Source of the DNA: Lantana camara
Taxonomy: Eukaryota > Streptophyta > Magnoliopsida > Lamiales > Verbenaceae
Assembly (NCBI GenBank): GCA_037501455.1
Contig: CM074858.1
Coordinates: 103,822,001-103,886,000 of the forward strand
Direction: 5' to 3'
Length of the DNA: 64,000 bases
The notes beneath the pieces are model-generated. The model saw only the letters and a list, made by a program, of their open reading frames with translations. It had not been told where the DNA came from and did not search any database. A program made the translations under genes and the position numbers. This document shows positions 22,616-33,357 of this stretch, in pieces; positions within the stretch are counted from its first letter, which is position 1, and each line of letters opens with the position of its first letter.

Positions 22616-23774
22616 CTAATCTAATCTCGTGTTCATGGCAGCCACGTCCACCCTCAGCTCGGCCAACCCCGTGCTCAGACCCCTCACATAAGCCGAAATA
22701 TCCTCCTCATCATCATCTACAATCGGCGGTGCTTGGCAGCGTACCTTAAACTCGTTATCCTTCTTATCAGGAATCCGAGCTAGAGCCACCTTCTGCTCAT
22801 CATTCAGATCATCATATCGAGCAACGCCCCACACATACATCTGAGCGAACCTATCGCTATCCTTGATTGGCCACCAAGGCAAGGTCCGATCCTTGAGCCA
22901 TCCCGATTCCCATTTGATGATCACACCCATATTCAACAAAGGTTGCGCATCAAGATAGATGTCCACAGCAATGGGCAACGGACCTTTGGGCCTCTATCCC
23001 ACCTTACGGGCAAACATAGTCACATAAGCTCCATGGCCTATTGTCCCTGTGGCTCTCACCGCAACCTCTCTAAGTTTCCAAAGTAATTCATTCGTGCTAT
23101 CAAATTTGGTGCCATCCTTTATCATTGACATAATCTCTAGCTCCATCACATTGATGTGGCTATCACTCTCGTGCCAGGTACAAATCCTACAGCCAAAATT
23201 CTATGCACGATCCTCCAAGCCAAAAAATCAAAGTAACTATCCTTTGTGTTCCAGGTGGAGTAGTTCGGGGCACCCTCATGCAGTGGGAAAGACCTCTACA
23301 CCGTCTCTCTCTCAGCCTATCCCACTTTGGCAAAGATTGAGTGGCTTGAACTAAAAACCGCAAAAGTTCCCTAACCCTATCCTTGCTTAATGAATGATTC
23401 GCCCGACCATCAAAAGCAAAGGTGAGCTTCGCATCCACCGGGTCATAAGCCATAGTGGTAAAGAAGGCGGCAGTCAACTCAGCATATGTGATATCTGTCT
23501 TAGTAAGAGAAGGCAACCAACCAATGTTATTAAAAAAATTGTTCACCTTCTCCTAAACCCTGAGTCTCTCTAACAAATCTTGCTTAAAGAACCGAGTGGG
23601 CATGATATTCCTTGTCAAGTTCCTTCCATACGGATTACCTAATTCATTCATAGTTATATTAACTGAATCCCGTGGTTGGCGGCCCGCGGGGGCTGAGGAA
23701 GTGGAGGCAGCATCAGGTCTCGGGCGCTTATTTCTCCCCATAATAGCACAAGTCATAAAATAACAACCAAGCAA
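22616..23774 (-). pseudogene. Athila env-position ORF, frameshifted
   Basis: The three minus-strand pieces 23553-23774, 23187-23546 and 22616-22978 follow one another in different frames. The first starts with a basic, Ser/Pro-rich N-terminus (MGRNKRPRPDA) and leads to FFKQDLLERL. The second has IGWLPSLTKTDITYAELTAAFF and TMAYDPVDAKLTFAFDGR. The third has MYVWGVARYDD and an acidic tail. This layout is that of the plant protein encoded between integrase and 3' LTR in Athila elements, sometimes called env-like or Athila ORF-1. No transmembrane segment is convincing in the remnant, and its function is unknown. Confidence 0.6.
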
Positions 23775-25079
23775 GCATATATCAAGAAAAGTTCACAGAG
23801 AAAATTCATCGAACACCTTGTGGGCATAGTCCTAGGGTATGTGTTCTTGCTAAAGTTCTTCAATCTATCCAACTCAAATCAAAACTACCCTACATGATCA
23901 CAATTCAAGCTCACGAACACCCACATTCAACCCCAAAATTCGGACTCAATTGACAAGGAATTATTAGAAACTAGAGAAGGCTAAACTTTGACTATATTTG
24001 AGTCAAATTTAATCCAATTCATTAACCCTACTTCTAGCATGCATAACCTTTCCATAATCATCAATTTCAATCCCATATTCATCCTAAATTTCGATTTAAG
24101 CAAAGCTAGGGTTCAAACTCTAGTTTGGAAGAATTAATCTAAAATTCAACTAAGTTGGGGGAAGCACTTACCAATTCTTAGGGGTGAGGAAGAGTGTGTG
24201 TATTGGTAGACGTCGCCGAAAAAACTACCACGCCGCCGCTCGTTTGGTGGAGAAAGTGGTGGTTCTCGTGTTCTTCAAGGGGAAGAGAGGGGATACGGCT
24301 GAGGAGTGTTTGTGTGTTGGGGGATTTTGTATGTATTAAAAGGGTAGGTCTCAGTTTAAAACAAAGGGAAAAAAAAAACTCAAAATCGCTCAAAATTTAA
24401 CCACAGCGCATCAGTGTTTTTACGGGACACAACCGTGTCACGACTCTGCCTACCCGAGAGCCACGACCGTATCTTGAACACCCCCAAGCTTCTGTATTGA
24501 GACACGACGGTGTCTCAGTTTGCACTACCCATGAGATACGACGGTGTCTCCATCCTAGCCATAACTTCTGTACCGAGACACGATGGTGTCTCGGTTTGGC
24601 CTAACCTGGGGACACGACCATGTCCCCTTAAAAACTCAGTATTTCAGTTTGCATGAAAATTATCCCCAACTTTCACAACTCAAAGTGTTTATTCATGTTA
24701 ATTTAACAACAATTAACTCAATTGTTGCATCAAAACCATAGTACGCCAATCAAAAACACATACGCACAAGCATATAAGATTCATCATCAATTCAATTCCA
24801 AACACAAGCGTAACTGCACACGTAAATACGATAAATGGACCTCAATGACGTCACTAAGCTCAACAACTAGGTCCGCTCATCTATCAGAGCTTCCACGAGC
24901 CATACCCAATCTGTATCAAAAGATCGAGACAACAAATCATAACCAGAGAATAACGAGGATGAGAGGAAGGAAAAGAAAGAAAGAAAGAACGAATTAGTTC
25001 TAAGTTATAGTCGTTAGCTTGACTTTGAAACCTGAATTAGTTTGTAGGTGTTGTTAACACACACGAAGTATGTTTTTCG
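23775..25079 (-). other. Spacer between integrase and env-position ORF
   Basis: No supported coding region. It holds a second dyad array (24424-24626) of the same sequence type as the LTR. A minus-strand GGTAAGTGCTTC near 24170 resembles a splice donor, so this could be the leader of a separate env transcript. That is inference. Confidence 0.4.
24424..24626. repeat. Dyad-motif array upstream of env-position ORF
   Basis: Six motifs: GGGACACAACCGTGTCACG, GCCACGACCGTATCTTG, TGAGACACGACGGTGTCTCA, TGAGATACGACGGTGTCTCC, CGAGACACGATGGTGTCTCG and GGGGACACGACCATGTCCCC. Arms and centre are the same type as in the LTR of the same element (20448-20715), although this is internal sequence. Confidence 0.8.
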
Positions 25080-26252
25080 ATGGGCTCGTCAACTAGATAC
25101 GACTTCAATCTCTACTCATTCACCACAAACGTGCCCGTAGTTTCATTTCCTATCTCCACAGCTCCACTTGGCATCTCCTTAATAACTCAAAACGGACCAA
25201 ACCAACGGGACTTCAATTTTCCGGGAAAGAGCTTCAACCTAGAATTGAACAACAAAACCAATTGTCCTACTTCGAACTCCTTAACCCGGATGTGCTTATC
25301 ATGCCATCTCTTAGTTCTCTCCTTGTAAACCTTGGCATTTTCATATGCATTTAACCGGAACTCTTGTAACTCATGCAATTGCAATACCCTCTTTTCTCCG
25401 GCTTAACTGAGATCAAAATTAATGGCCCTAAAGGCCCAATACGTCTTATGCTCGAGCTCAAGTGGAAGATAGCACGACTTTCCATAAACCAACTTATACG
25501 GGGACGTTCCGATAGGTGTTTTAAAGGCAGTTTTGTATGCCCACATCATCCAACTTGGATGCCCAATCCTTCCTCTAGCTACTCACCGTCTTCTCTAGAA
25601 TCTACTTAATTACCATATTGGAAATCTCTACTTGCCCACTTGACTGGGGATGATACGGAGTCGCCACTCGATGATGAACACCATACTTCTTCAAGAGGAT
25701 CTCAAGAGGTTTATTGCAAAAGTGAGAACCTCCATCACTGATAGGAGCTCGTGGGACTCCAAATTGACTAAAAATATTCTTCCTCAGACATTTCAATACC
25801 ACCTTGGAGTCATTCGTAGGAGTAGCTACTGCTTCCACCCACTTAGATACATAATCTACCCCCACCAAAATGTACTTATTTCCAAGGGATGACGGGAATG
25901 GACCCATGAAATCAATGCCCCAAATGTCAAAAAGCTCAATCTCCTGAATGTATCGTAAGGGCATCTCATCTCTCTTCCCTATACTCTCCGTCCTCTGACA
26001 TGAATCACACTTAGTCACAAACTCATGTGCATCCTTAAATGGTGAAGGCCACCAAAATCCAGATTGTAACGCTTTTGTAGCAGTCTTACTCACACTAGCG
26101 TAACCTCCATAAGGGCTAGCATGACACTGATACAACATTTTCTCTATCTCATCTTGAGGTACACATCTCCTCACCAAATCATCGGAACAGTGTTTGTAAA
26201 GCAACGGTTCCTCCCAATAGTAATACTTTGCATCGGAAAGGAACTTCCTCTT
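25080..26252 (-). pseudogene. Athila integrase
   Basis: The H2C2 zinc-binding N-terminus is at the right, with [13 protein letters not shown] and [17 protein letters not shown]. The catalytic core holds WGIDFMGPF, then SDGGSHFCN, then [12 protein letters not shown], giving the D, D and E positions in the 25602-26204 frame. The C-terminal domain (25187-25384) has [20 protein letters not shown] and WFGPF in another frame. A stop separates the two after SNMVIK. In living elements the protein inserts the cDNA into the chromosome; here it is broken. Confidence 0.85.
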
Positions 26253-27982
26253 CTAGTGGAAACTAAGGTCGGGAGGTACAACTCTACTTACCAAATAGTT
26301 CACAAAATCTGCATACCATGGGACTTTAGAATCCACATTAAACAATTGCTCGTTCAGGAAATTTTCCACAATAGCTTTTTCTCTCTCCGCAGACTTCTCC
26401 TCAATTTCTAACCTCGACAAACAGTCAGCTACCACATTCTCAGTCCCTTTCTTGTCTCGGATTTCCAAATCAAACTCCTGAAACAACAAAATCCACCTAA
26501 TGAGGCGTGGTTTACTATCTTTCTTTGACGAGAGGTACTTGATGGCAGCGTGATCCGTATATACCACAGTTTTAGAACCTATCAAGTAAGAACGATACTT
26601 GTCAATAGCTAAGATTTCTTTTTCAGTGGTGGTATAATTAAGTTGTGCATCATTAAGTGTTTTGCTAGAATATGCAATAACATGTAAATGTTTCTCCCTT
26701 CTTTGACCAAGGACCGCCCCTATGGCCAAATCACTAGCATCACACATGAGCTCAAACAGTAAGCTCCAACCCGGTGCCACCATAATTGGAGCTGAGGTAA
26801 GCTCCTTCTTCAACCTGTCAAAAGCAAGCAAACAATCATCATCAAATACAAATTCAGCATCCTTTTGTAACAACTTGCAAATAGGTAAAGTAATTTTGAA
26901 GAAATCCTTGATAAACCGGAAATAAAAATCCGGCATAACCAAGGAAACTCCTAACTCCCTTAATGTTGGTTAGCGGTGGCAACTTTGCAATCACTTCAAT
27001 TTTAGCTTTATCAACTTCAATCCCCTTTTCCGAAATCCTGTGGCCAAGCACAATCCCTTCTTTCACCATGAAGTAGCATTTTTCCCAATTCAATACTAGA
27101 TTAGTCTCTTCACATCTCTGCAAAACTTGGGTTAAATTCTGCAAACAAGAATCAAAAGAAGAACTAAACACAGAAAAATTATCCATAAAAATTTCCATGC
27201 TAAGCTCAATAAAATCAGAAAAAATGGCCATCATGCATCTCTGAAATGTAGCTGCGGCGTTACACAATCCAAATGACATCCTCCTAAATGCGAAAGTACC
27301 ATAAGGACAAGTAAAAGTACACTTTTCCTGATCTTTCGGAGCTATAGCTATCTGATTATAACTCATATATCCATCCAGAAAACAGTAATATGCATGCCCC
27401 TCTAATCTCTCTAATATCTTATCAATGAAGGGAAGGGGAAAGTGATCTTTTTGTGTTGCAGTATTAAGCTTCCTATAGTCAATACAAACTCTCCACCCCA
27501 TGACTATCCTAGTAAGAATTAATTCATTATTCTCATTCTTTACTACAGCCATTCCCCCTTTCTTAGCTATGACCTGAACATGACTAACCCACTTACTATC
27601 TGAGATCGGATAAATGATCCCGGCATCTAGCAATTTAATTACCTCAGCTCTCACATCTTCTTTCATGTTTGGGTTTAACCTGCGTTGGTTTTCTACAGAA
27701 GGCTTATGCTCATCTTCCATCAAAATTTTATATATGCAAATGGTTGGGCTAATCTCCTTAATGTCAAAAATGGTCCACCCTATTGCTCTTTTATGTTCTC
27801 TTAAAACCCTCAGTAAAGCATCTAATTGTATCTCGGACAATTCAGCAGAAACAAAATAGGTAATGTATCAGATTCACCTAAGAATGCATATTTCAAATGA
27901 TTGGGGAGGGGTTTCAATTCCAAACTAGGGGTCTTAACAATCGAAGGAGGAGGAGTGGCTTACCTATACCCAACTCCTCATA
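26253..27982 (-). pseudogene. Athila reverse transcriptase and RNase H
   Basis: RT (26854-27840) contains WVSHVQVIAKKGGM, WRVCIDYRKLN, TFTCPYGTFAFRRMSFGLCN and the polymerase box as IFMDNFSVF. The second catalytic Asp of the usual F/Y-x-DD is Asn here, which should abolish activity. RNase H (26253-26942) has [43 protein letters not shown] and [18 protein letters not shown]. The frames are offset near 26900. The right edge (GKP-type linker, FVYEELG) stops at the solo LTR at 27988 and is followed beyond it by the protease region. Confidence 0.88.
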
Positions 27983-27987
27983 AACAA

Positions 27988-30900
27988 TGTAGCACCCGAG
28001 CGCAAGGTACCACATCCTCCGCACCGAGATCTGACCCGTATATGAAATGGAAAGTCCATACACGTGCCCGGTCCCGACGAATGAGGACACAACATACTCG
28101 CTATGCTAGGCGGGAGCTAACCCTTAAACCATTCCACACCAAACGAATGAAATAGAGTATGTAATAGAAGCAGAAGCATTACACGATCATGATATATATA
28201 CAATGAGCATTCAAGCTCCAAAAATAATACATATGTTCAAGTATTCAAAATTGCCATCACTGCCTAATCTATCATGTACGCCCATCATATATATAATAAA
28301 TAGTCATAATACAAAATGAGATGAGTGTAATAACGAAAGAGATGCTAGACTCGAATGCAAGATATCTAAAACTTGAATTCCCGCCTAGCAACTCCCAAAA
28401 CCTGCACAAACTGAAAACCAAATGGGTTCAATCCAAAAGGGACTGGTGGGTAAAAAAGTGGGGCATAATATATAAATAATGTGGAATTTAAACACGTTCA
28501 TGCAAGTTATAATCCCGAAAGAGGTTTTAAAACCATTCCAAAGTGGGTAAAACAAGAAAATCATCAAACGGGATTATAACAATCAAATTCATTCAATAGG
28601 TTATATGTGACCCCGTCGAGAAGGCTAAATCTCCAACCTCTACCTTGTGTAATCATTAAAGTGTTCATTAGGTTTTTACGCATATAATCTTTCGTGCATA
28701 TTCAATCGATCAATCATAATCATTCGATCATTCTTAATCATTCAATTAAACTCTTTTTCCCTTCGGGCAGTGGACCGGCTTGCATGACGCGGCCACCTCA
28801 ATCATTGTGGCTAGTGGGGTACATGAATCCCCAAAAGCCCGGTTCCCATCCCTCGCTAACCTCCTAGCAAGGGCCGGAATCATCGAAGTTTGGTTGGGAC
28901 TAGCACATAGGATCACCGTCAGCCCTTGCCTCCCCGGATAGCCATATGTACCAAGTCCCAGGGCCCGTGCATTCAGTCATGTCTCGCTAAAAATATTAGG
29001 TAGGGTATTCAATAAAGAAAAGGCTTATCGTTAAAATCATTGACTCTTTAAAAACTCGATATATACTTATAATAGTTTGGCTTAAAACATTACACATTGG
29101 GGATATATCGGGTCGTTTAACTAATAGAAGAGAAACCCACCTTGTAAGGCAAAAAGAGACGGTACAAGGACCTTACTGCTCAGCCTCGTCACCAACTAGA
29201 TCTAAATCTGTGCAAAGAAAGTGAGGTGAGACTCAAAATGACCATATAAGACGCACGACAATGTAATAAACATGATATGAATGCATAAAAGATGATATTA
29301 TGTCATGAAGATGTCCATGTGCACGATTAATGCCTTTAAGGCATATAAACAAGCAATTCATTAATTAAAGGAAGCGTTCGTATTCAACAAGTTCATATCT
29401 TTCATATTTCATATCAAATCAATCCATGAATTTCATATAATGATCATAACACGTACTTTAACATGTATACAATTCATATGAATCATAAAAGAAGAAGAAA
29501 GGTATCATTTAGGGTTCATATATGAAGCAACAAAGCATGCATGTACGTTCTTGGAGCAATGAAGACATATTAAATCATAACTCGTAAAATATTCCATGAA
29601 ATCAAGCCATACTTCATAACTTCTTCATAACACATAAGTTAACATATAATATGAAATGTTAATGAAGTGTACGTACCGGAAATGAGTCGAGAAAATCAAG
29701 CAAAACAAGTTGATAATTCAAGTTCATGCATGCATAACGTGAGGGCCTCGGCCGCGACCTATTTTCTTCATGAAATGGTAGCGGCCGCTACCTCTATTTT
29801 CCCAAAATTTTCATGCAAAACAAGAGTACGTAAGCAGCCCCAAAATGAGTCACGGGTGTGACATGAAATGTGCATGATTCAGGTCGCGGGCGTGACCTGA
29901 AATTCTAAGATAATTCAAATATGAGTCGCGACTGCTACCAAGTTTGTTCTTGGTTCGATCGCGGCCGCGACCTGCTCAAACCAGCAGCAATTTGCAGCAA
30001 AACAGGGCATGAACAACACAAAGCTTCCTCCAAAATTATGCTAACACGACCAGGTCCAAATGAGCAACAAATCAATCCTAAAACAACTCTCAAACATGCA
30101 ACAAAGACACCATACGTGAGTGAGAGAGGCTAGAGTTCATTTCATCTAATTTTCTTCCAAGTTCTCATTAATGGCATAACACTTAATACTCAACTACCAC
30201 AAAATACATGTCCATAAATGAAATAAGAGAGTTAAAATGATCACTTTCATGCTTTAAAACAATCAAAAGTTCCAAGGAATCGATGAGATCAAGAAATCAT
30301 TCCAAAACCTAACTATTCATTCATGGCATCAAAACTCCATTAATACTAGCTCAAAATTAGGGATACATGGCTTAAAATGATCACAATTGAATGTATAATA
30401 CAATCCTATAATTACCTCTTGAATTGGTTGAAGGTTGAAAGAGATTAGAGCTCAAAATCTCCAAATTTGGAATAGTGGCGAGATGAAACTTGGAAATCTG
30501 ACTTTGGATGAATTTTTCTCCTTTGTCTCGGTTATGGTTCGAAATGGAGAAGTTAGAGGCTGATAGTGGTTTAAACTAGGGTCACATAGAGTCAAACCAT
30601 GGTTAATTTGGTCAGGTATGGTGGGAGTTATGGCAAAAATGGTTAAGCGTGGCAATTTTACGGACGAGTCTCACTTCGGTTAAATTTCGGGGCTTCAAAT
30701 ATGCTTAGAAAAATATAAGGCTTGGTTCATTGAACCGGAATCATTGATACAAGTCCAACGAAGTTGACGGAACTCGAATCCGAGTTCCCAAGCTCAAGAT
30801 ATCACACTCGGAACCGAGGGTGCGCTAATTGCTCGTTAGCCCCTGTTTTGGTTCCAAAACTCAAAATAAATTCAAAAATCAAGAAAATGAATCCGAAAAT

Positions 30901-31180
30901 GTAAAATGAGCATATATACATGTTCATAACACACATAAATCCAACATATCAAATTTCCACGAAATTCGGATTACATTTCATATAGAAACGGAACGCGAAC
31001 AATGAACATATGCGCAATCATTCAAGGACTCATATAAATTCAAGTTCAAATAATTCATATATTCAAGAATTTCAAATAAAATAAAAGTAAAACATATAAT
31101 CATATAATTATAATAATTCAAACGCGCTAATAATGAGCACATAAGTTATACCTATACGGCCGAAATATAGGGGCGTCATA
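27988..31180 (-). mobile_element. Solo LTR, Tekay/Del-like, 3193 bp
   Basis: It begins TGTAGCACCCGAGCG and ends GGGGCGTCATA, with AACAA on both sides (27983-27987 and 31181-31185). The right end corresponds to GGGGCGTTACA of its relatives with two transitions, so the canonical CA has become TA. It interrupts the Athila polyprotein between protease and RT: the FVY reading is present at both borders. Family landmarks (CTAGGCGGGAG, GTCAGCCCTTGCCTCCCCGG) are present. It carries a dyad array at 29748-29974. There is no internal region. Confidence 0.82.
29748..29974. repeat. Dyad-motif array, GGTCGC/GGTAGC arms
   Basis: Motifs: CGGCCGCGACC (29748), GGTAGCGGCCGCTACC (29777-29792, a perfect 16-bp palindrome), GTCACGGGTGTGAC (about 29850), AGGTCGCGGGCGTGACCT (29881-29898), GTCGCGACTGCTACC (about 29922) and GATCGCGGCCGCGACC (about 29958). 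They sit in the solo LTR at spacings of 30-60 bp. Confidence 0.8.
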
Positions 31181-31185
31181 AACAA

Positions 31186-33352
31186 ACCTTTGCCGGAATG
31201 GTACAAATGGGGTTGACTCTAGTGCCTTTGAGTAGGCAGCGATTTCTTCAAGCAATTCCTCCCCATCTATTCTCTCTTCTAATCCTTGCAAACATAACTC
31301 GAGAGGGCTATCTTGTAGTGTTGGAATCAAAGTGAGATCTTCTACCATGAAGCACTTCTCTTCCACCACCGGTCCCTTTACGGCCTTTAACAAGTTAAAC
31401 TCCACTTGTTCTTCCCCCACTCTTAGAGTTAGCACTCCATTCTTCACATCAATCAATGTCCCTGCTGTGGCTAGGAAAGGTCTTACTACAATCAATGGCA
31501 TATCTCGGTCCTCTTCCATATCAAGTACAAGAAAGTCTACCGGAAGGTAAAACTTTCCAACCTTTACAAGGACATTTTCCAAGATTCCAGTAGGGTATGT
31601 GATGGACCGATCGACTATTTGTAGTGAAACTGTAGTCGCCTTCAGAGCATCCAAACCTAATTTCCTGCAAATAGACAAAGGCATTAAACTCATTCTAGTA
31701 CCAAGATCACATAAAGCCCTATTGAAAGTTAAATTGCTAATAGTACAAGGGATAGAAAAACTCCCTGGATCTTTAAGCTTCGGGGGAAGCTTATGTGGAT
31801 AATAGCACTGTACTCCTTAGTAAGTGCAATCGTGGGATACTCCTCCAATTTCCTTTTGTTTGACAGGATCTCCTTAAAAAACTTAACATAAGTCGGCATT
31901 TGTGCGAGCGCCTCTGCAAAAGGAATGTTGATGTGTAGCTCCTTGAATATGCTAAAAAACTTCTCAAACTGTTTTTCCAACTTCTGCTTCTGTAATCTTT
32001 GAGGGAAAGGAATCGGTGACACATATTCCTTGGGTGCCACATTGACTTTTGGCATTGAGGGGAGCTTTTCCTTTTTATCCTCGACGTTCCCCTTCTCAGT
32101 CTCAACCTCCTCCTCAACTTTCTCACCAACTCTCTTGTCTACATTAGAATCTGTAGGCAGCTTTGGCCCTTCGTACTCCTTACCACTTCTTAAGGTTATG
32201 GCCTTACATTGCTCCTTAGGATTATTTTCAGTTTGACTAGGCAGCATTCCTTGGCCCCTTATATTCAAAGATTGAGAAATTTGCCCAATTTGAGTTTCCG
32301 AATTCCTATTCTGATTCACCACATATTCCACTTGAGTTTCCAATTTCTGATACCTATCCGAAGATACGACTATGAACTTCTCAAGTGCAGCCTCCCATCC
32401 TTGCTTTTGTTCCTATTGAGGTGGTGGGCCGTGATATGGAGCTGGTGGTCTCGGTTGGAATTGAGGCCTCTGTTGGAATTGTGGTCGGGATTAAAATTGT
32501 GGTGGTGGTTATGGTTGTTGAGCATTTTGGTTGTTAGAACAAAAAAAATGGGGATGGTTCTTCCAACCTGGGTTGTAGGTGTTTGAGTAAGGATCATTCA
32601 CCGATTTTGAATTATTTGCATAACTCACTTGCTCTTGCACCTGTACCTGTTCACCTGCATTGGTATAAGGACACACGTTAAATGAATGTGGACCACTACA
32701 AATTTCACAATTTACCTGCACTGGTTGGGCATGTGTCCCCACTGCATTCACAGAAAGTTGGTCCAATTTCTTACTAAGGGCCTCAAATTTGGCATTAATG
32801 GCGGTTAGGCCATCTAGCTCTAAGACTCCCGTTGTTCCCTTGGTTAGTTGAGAATGGCTCCTTTCATGCACAAAATATCATTTTGTGACATGTTGTCTAA
32901 CAGTTCAGTGGCGACCGTTTCAAATTTTGACAAGAATGCTCCGCCAGCTGCAGCATCCATCGCCCCTCTGAAAGTTGGGGACATCCCATTGTAGAACGTT
33001 TGTATCAAAAGACAACCCGGAATGCCATGATGTGGGCATTTCTTCTGTAAATCCTTGAATCTCTCCCAAGCCTCATAGAAGGACTCCCCATCCTATTGTC
33101 TAAAGCCTTGAATATCATTCCTGTACTTCATGGTTTTGCTAAGTGGGAAAAACTTAGGTAGGAAAGCCTGAGAAAATGCGTCCCAGCTCTAAAAGGATTC
33201 ATTTGGTATAGTACTCAACCATGCTTTAGCTCGCTCCCTTAGTGAGAATGGGAAAAACCTGACTCGGATGGCATCGGTAGTGAGATTGTGGATCTTGAAA
33301 GTATCACACACCTTAAGAAAATACTCAAGATGTGATGTTGGATCCTCCAGTG
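31186..33352 (-). pseudogene. Athila gag and aspartic protease
   Basis: Right to left: the gag core (32880-33350), with LEYFLKVCDTFKIHN and RVRFFPFSLRERAKAWLS and at least two stops; a zinc knuckle variant CEICSGPHSFNVC (about 32660-32700); and a Gln/Asn-rich stretch. A lysine- and glutamate-rich linker with ITLRSGKEYEGP follows (31729-32343). The retroviral-type protease (31127-31740) has ALCDLGTRMSLMPLSI, a DLG version of the D-S/T-G site common in this clade, and IVVRPFLATAGTLIDV. Gag forms particles and protease processes the polyprotein. Frame breaks at about 31790 and 32500 show it is dead. Confidence 0.82.
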
Positions 33353-33357
33353 GTAAC

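Noticed and set aside
20448..24626. Repeated palindromes with similar spacing, reminiscent of a CRISPR array
   Set aside because: The motifs are imperfect, irregularly spaced, and lie in eukaryotic LTRs with no cas genes. The intervals are conserved LTR sequence, not unique spacers.
32209..32586. A plus-strand ORF with Trp/Leu-rich C-terminus
   Set aside because: It is the complement of the Asn/Gln/His-rich gag segment of the Athila element on the minus strand.
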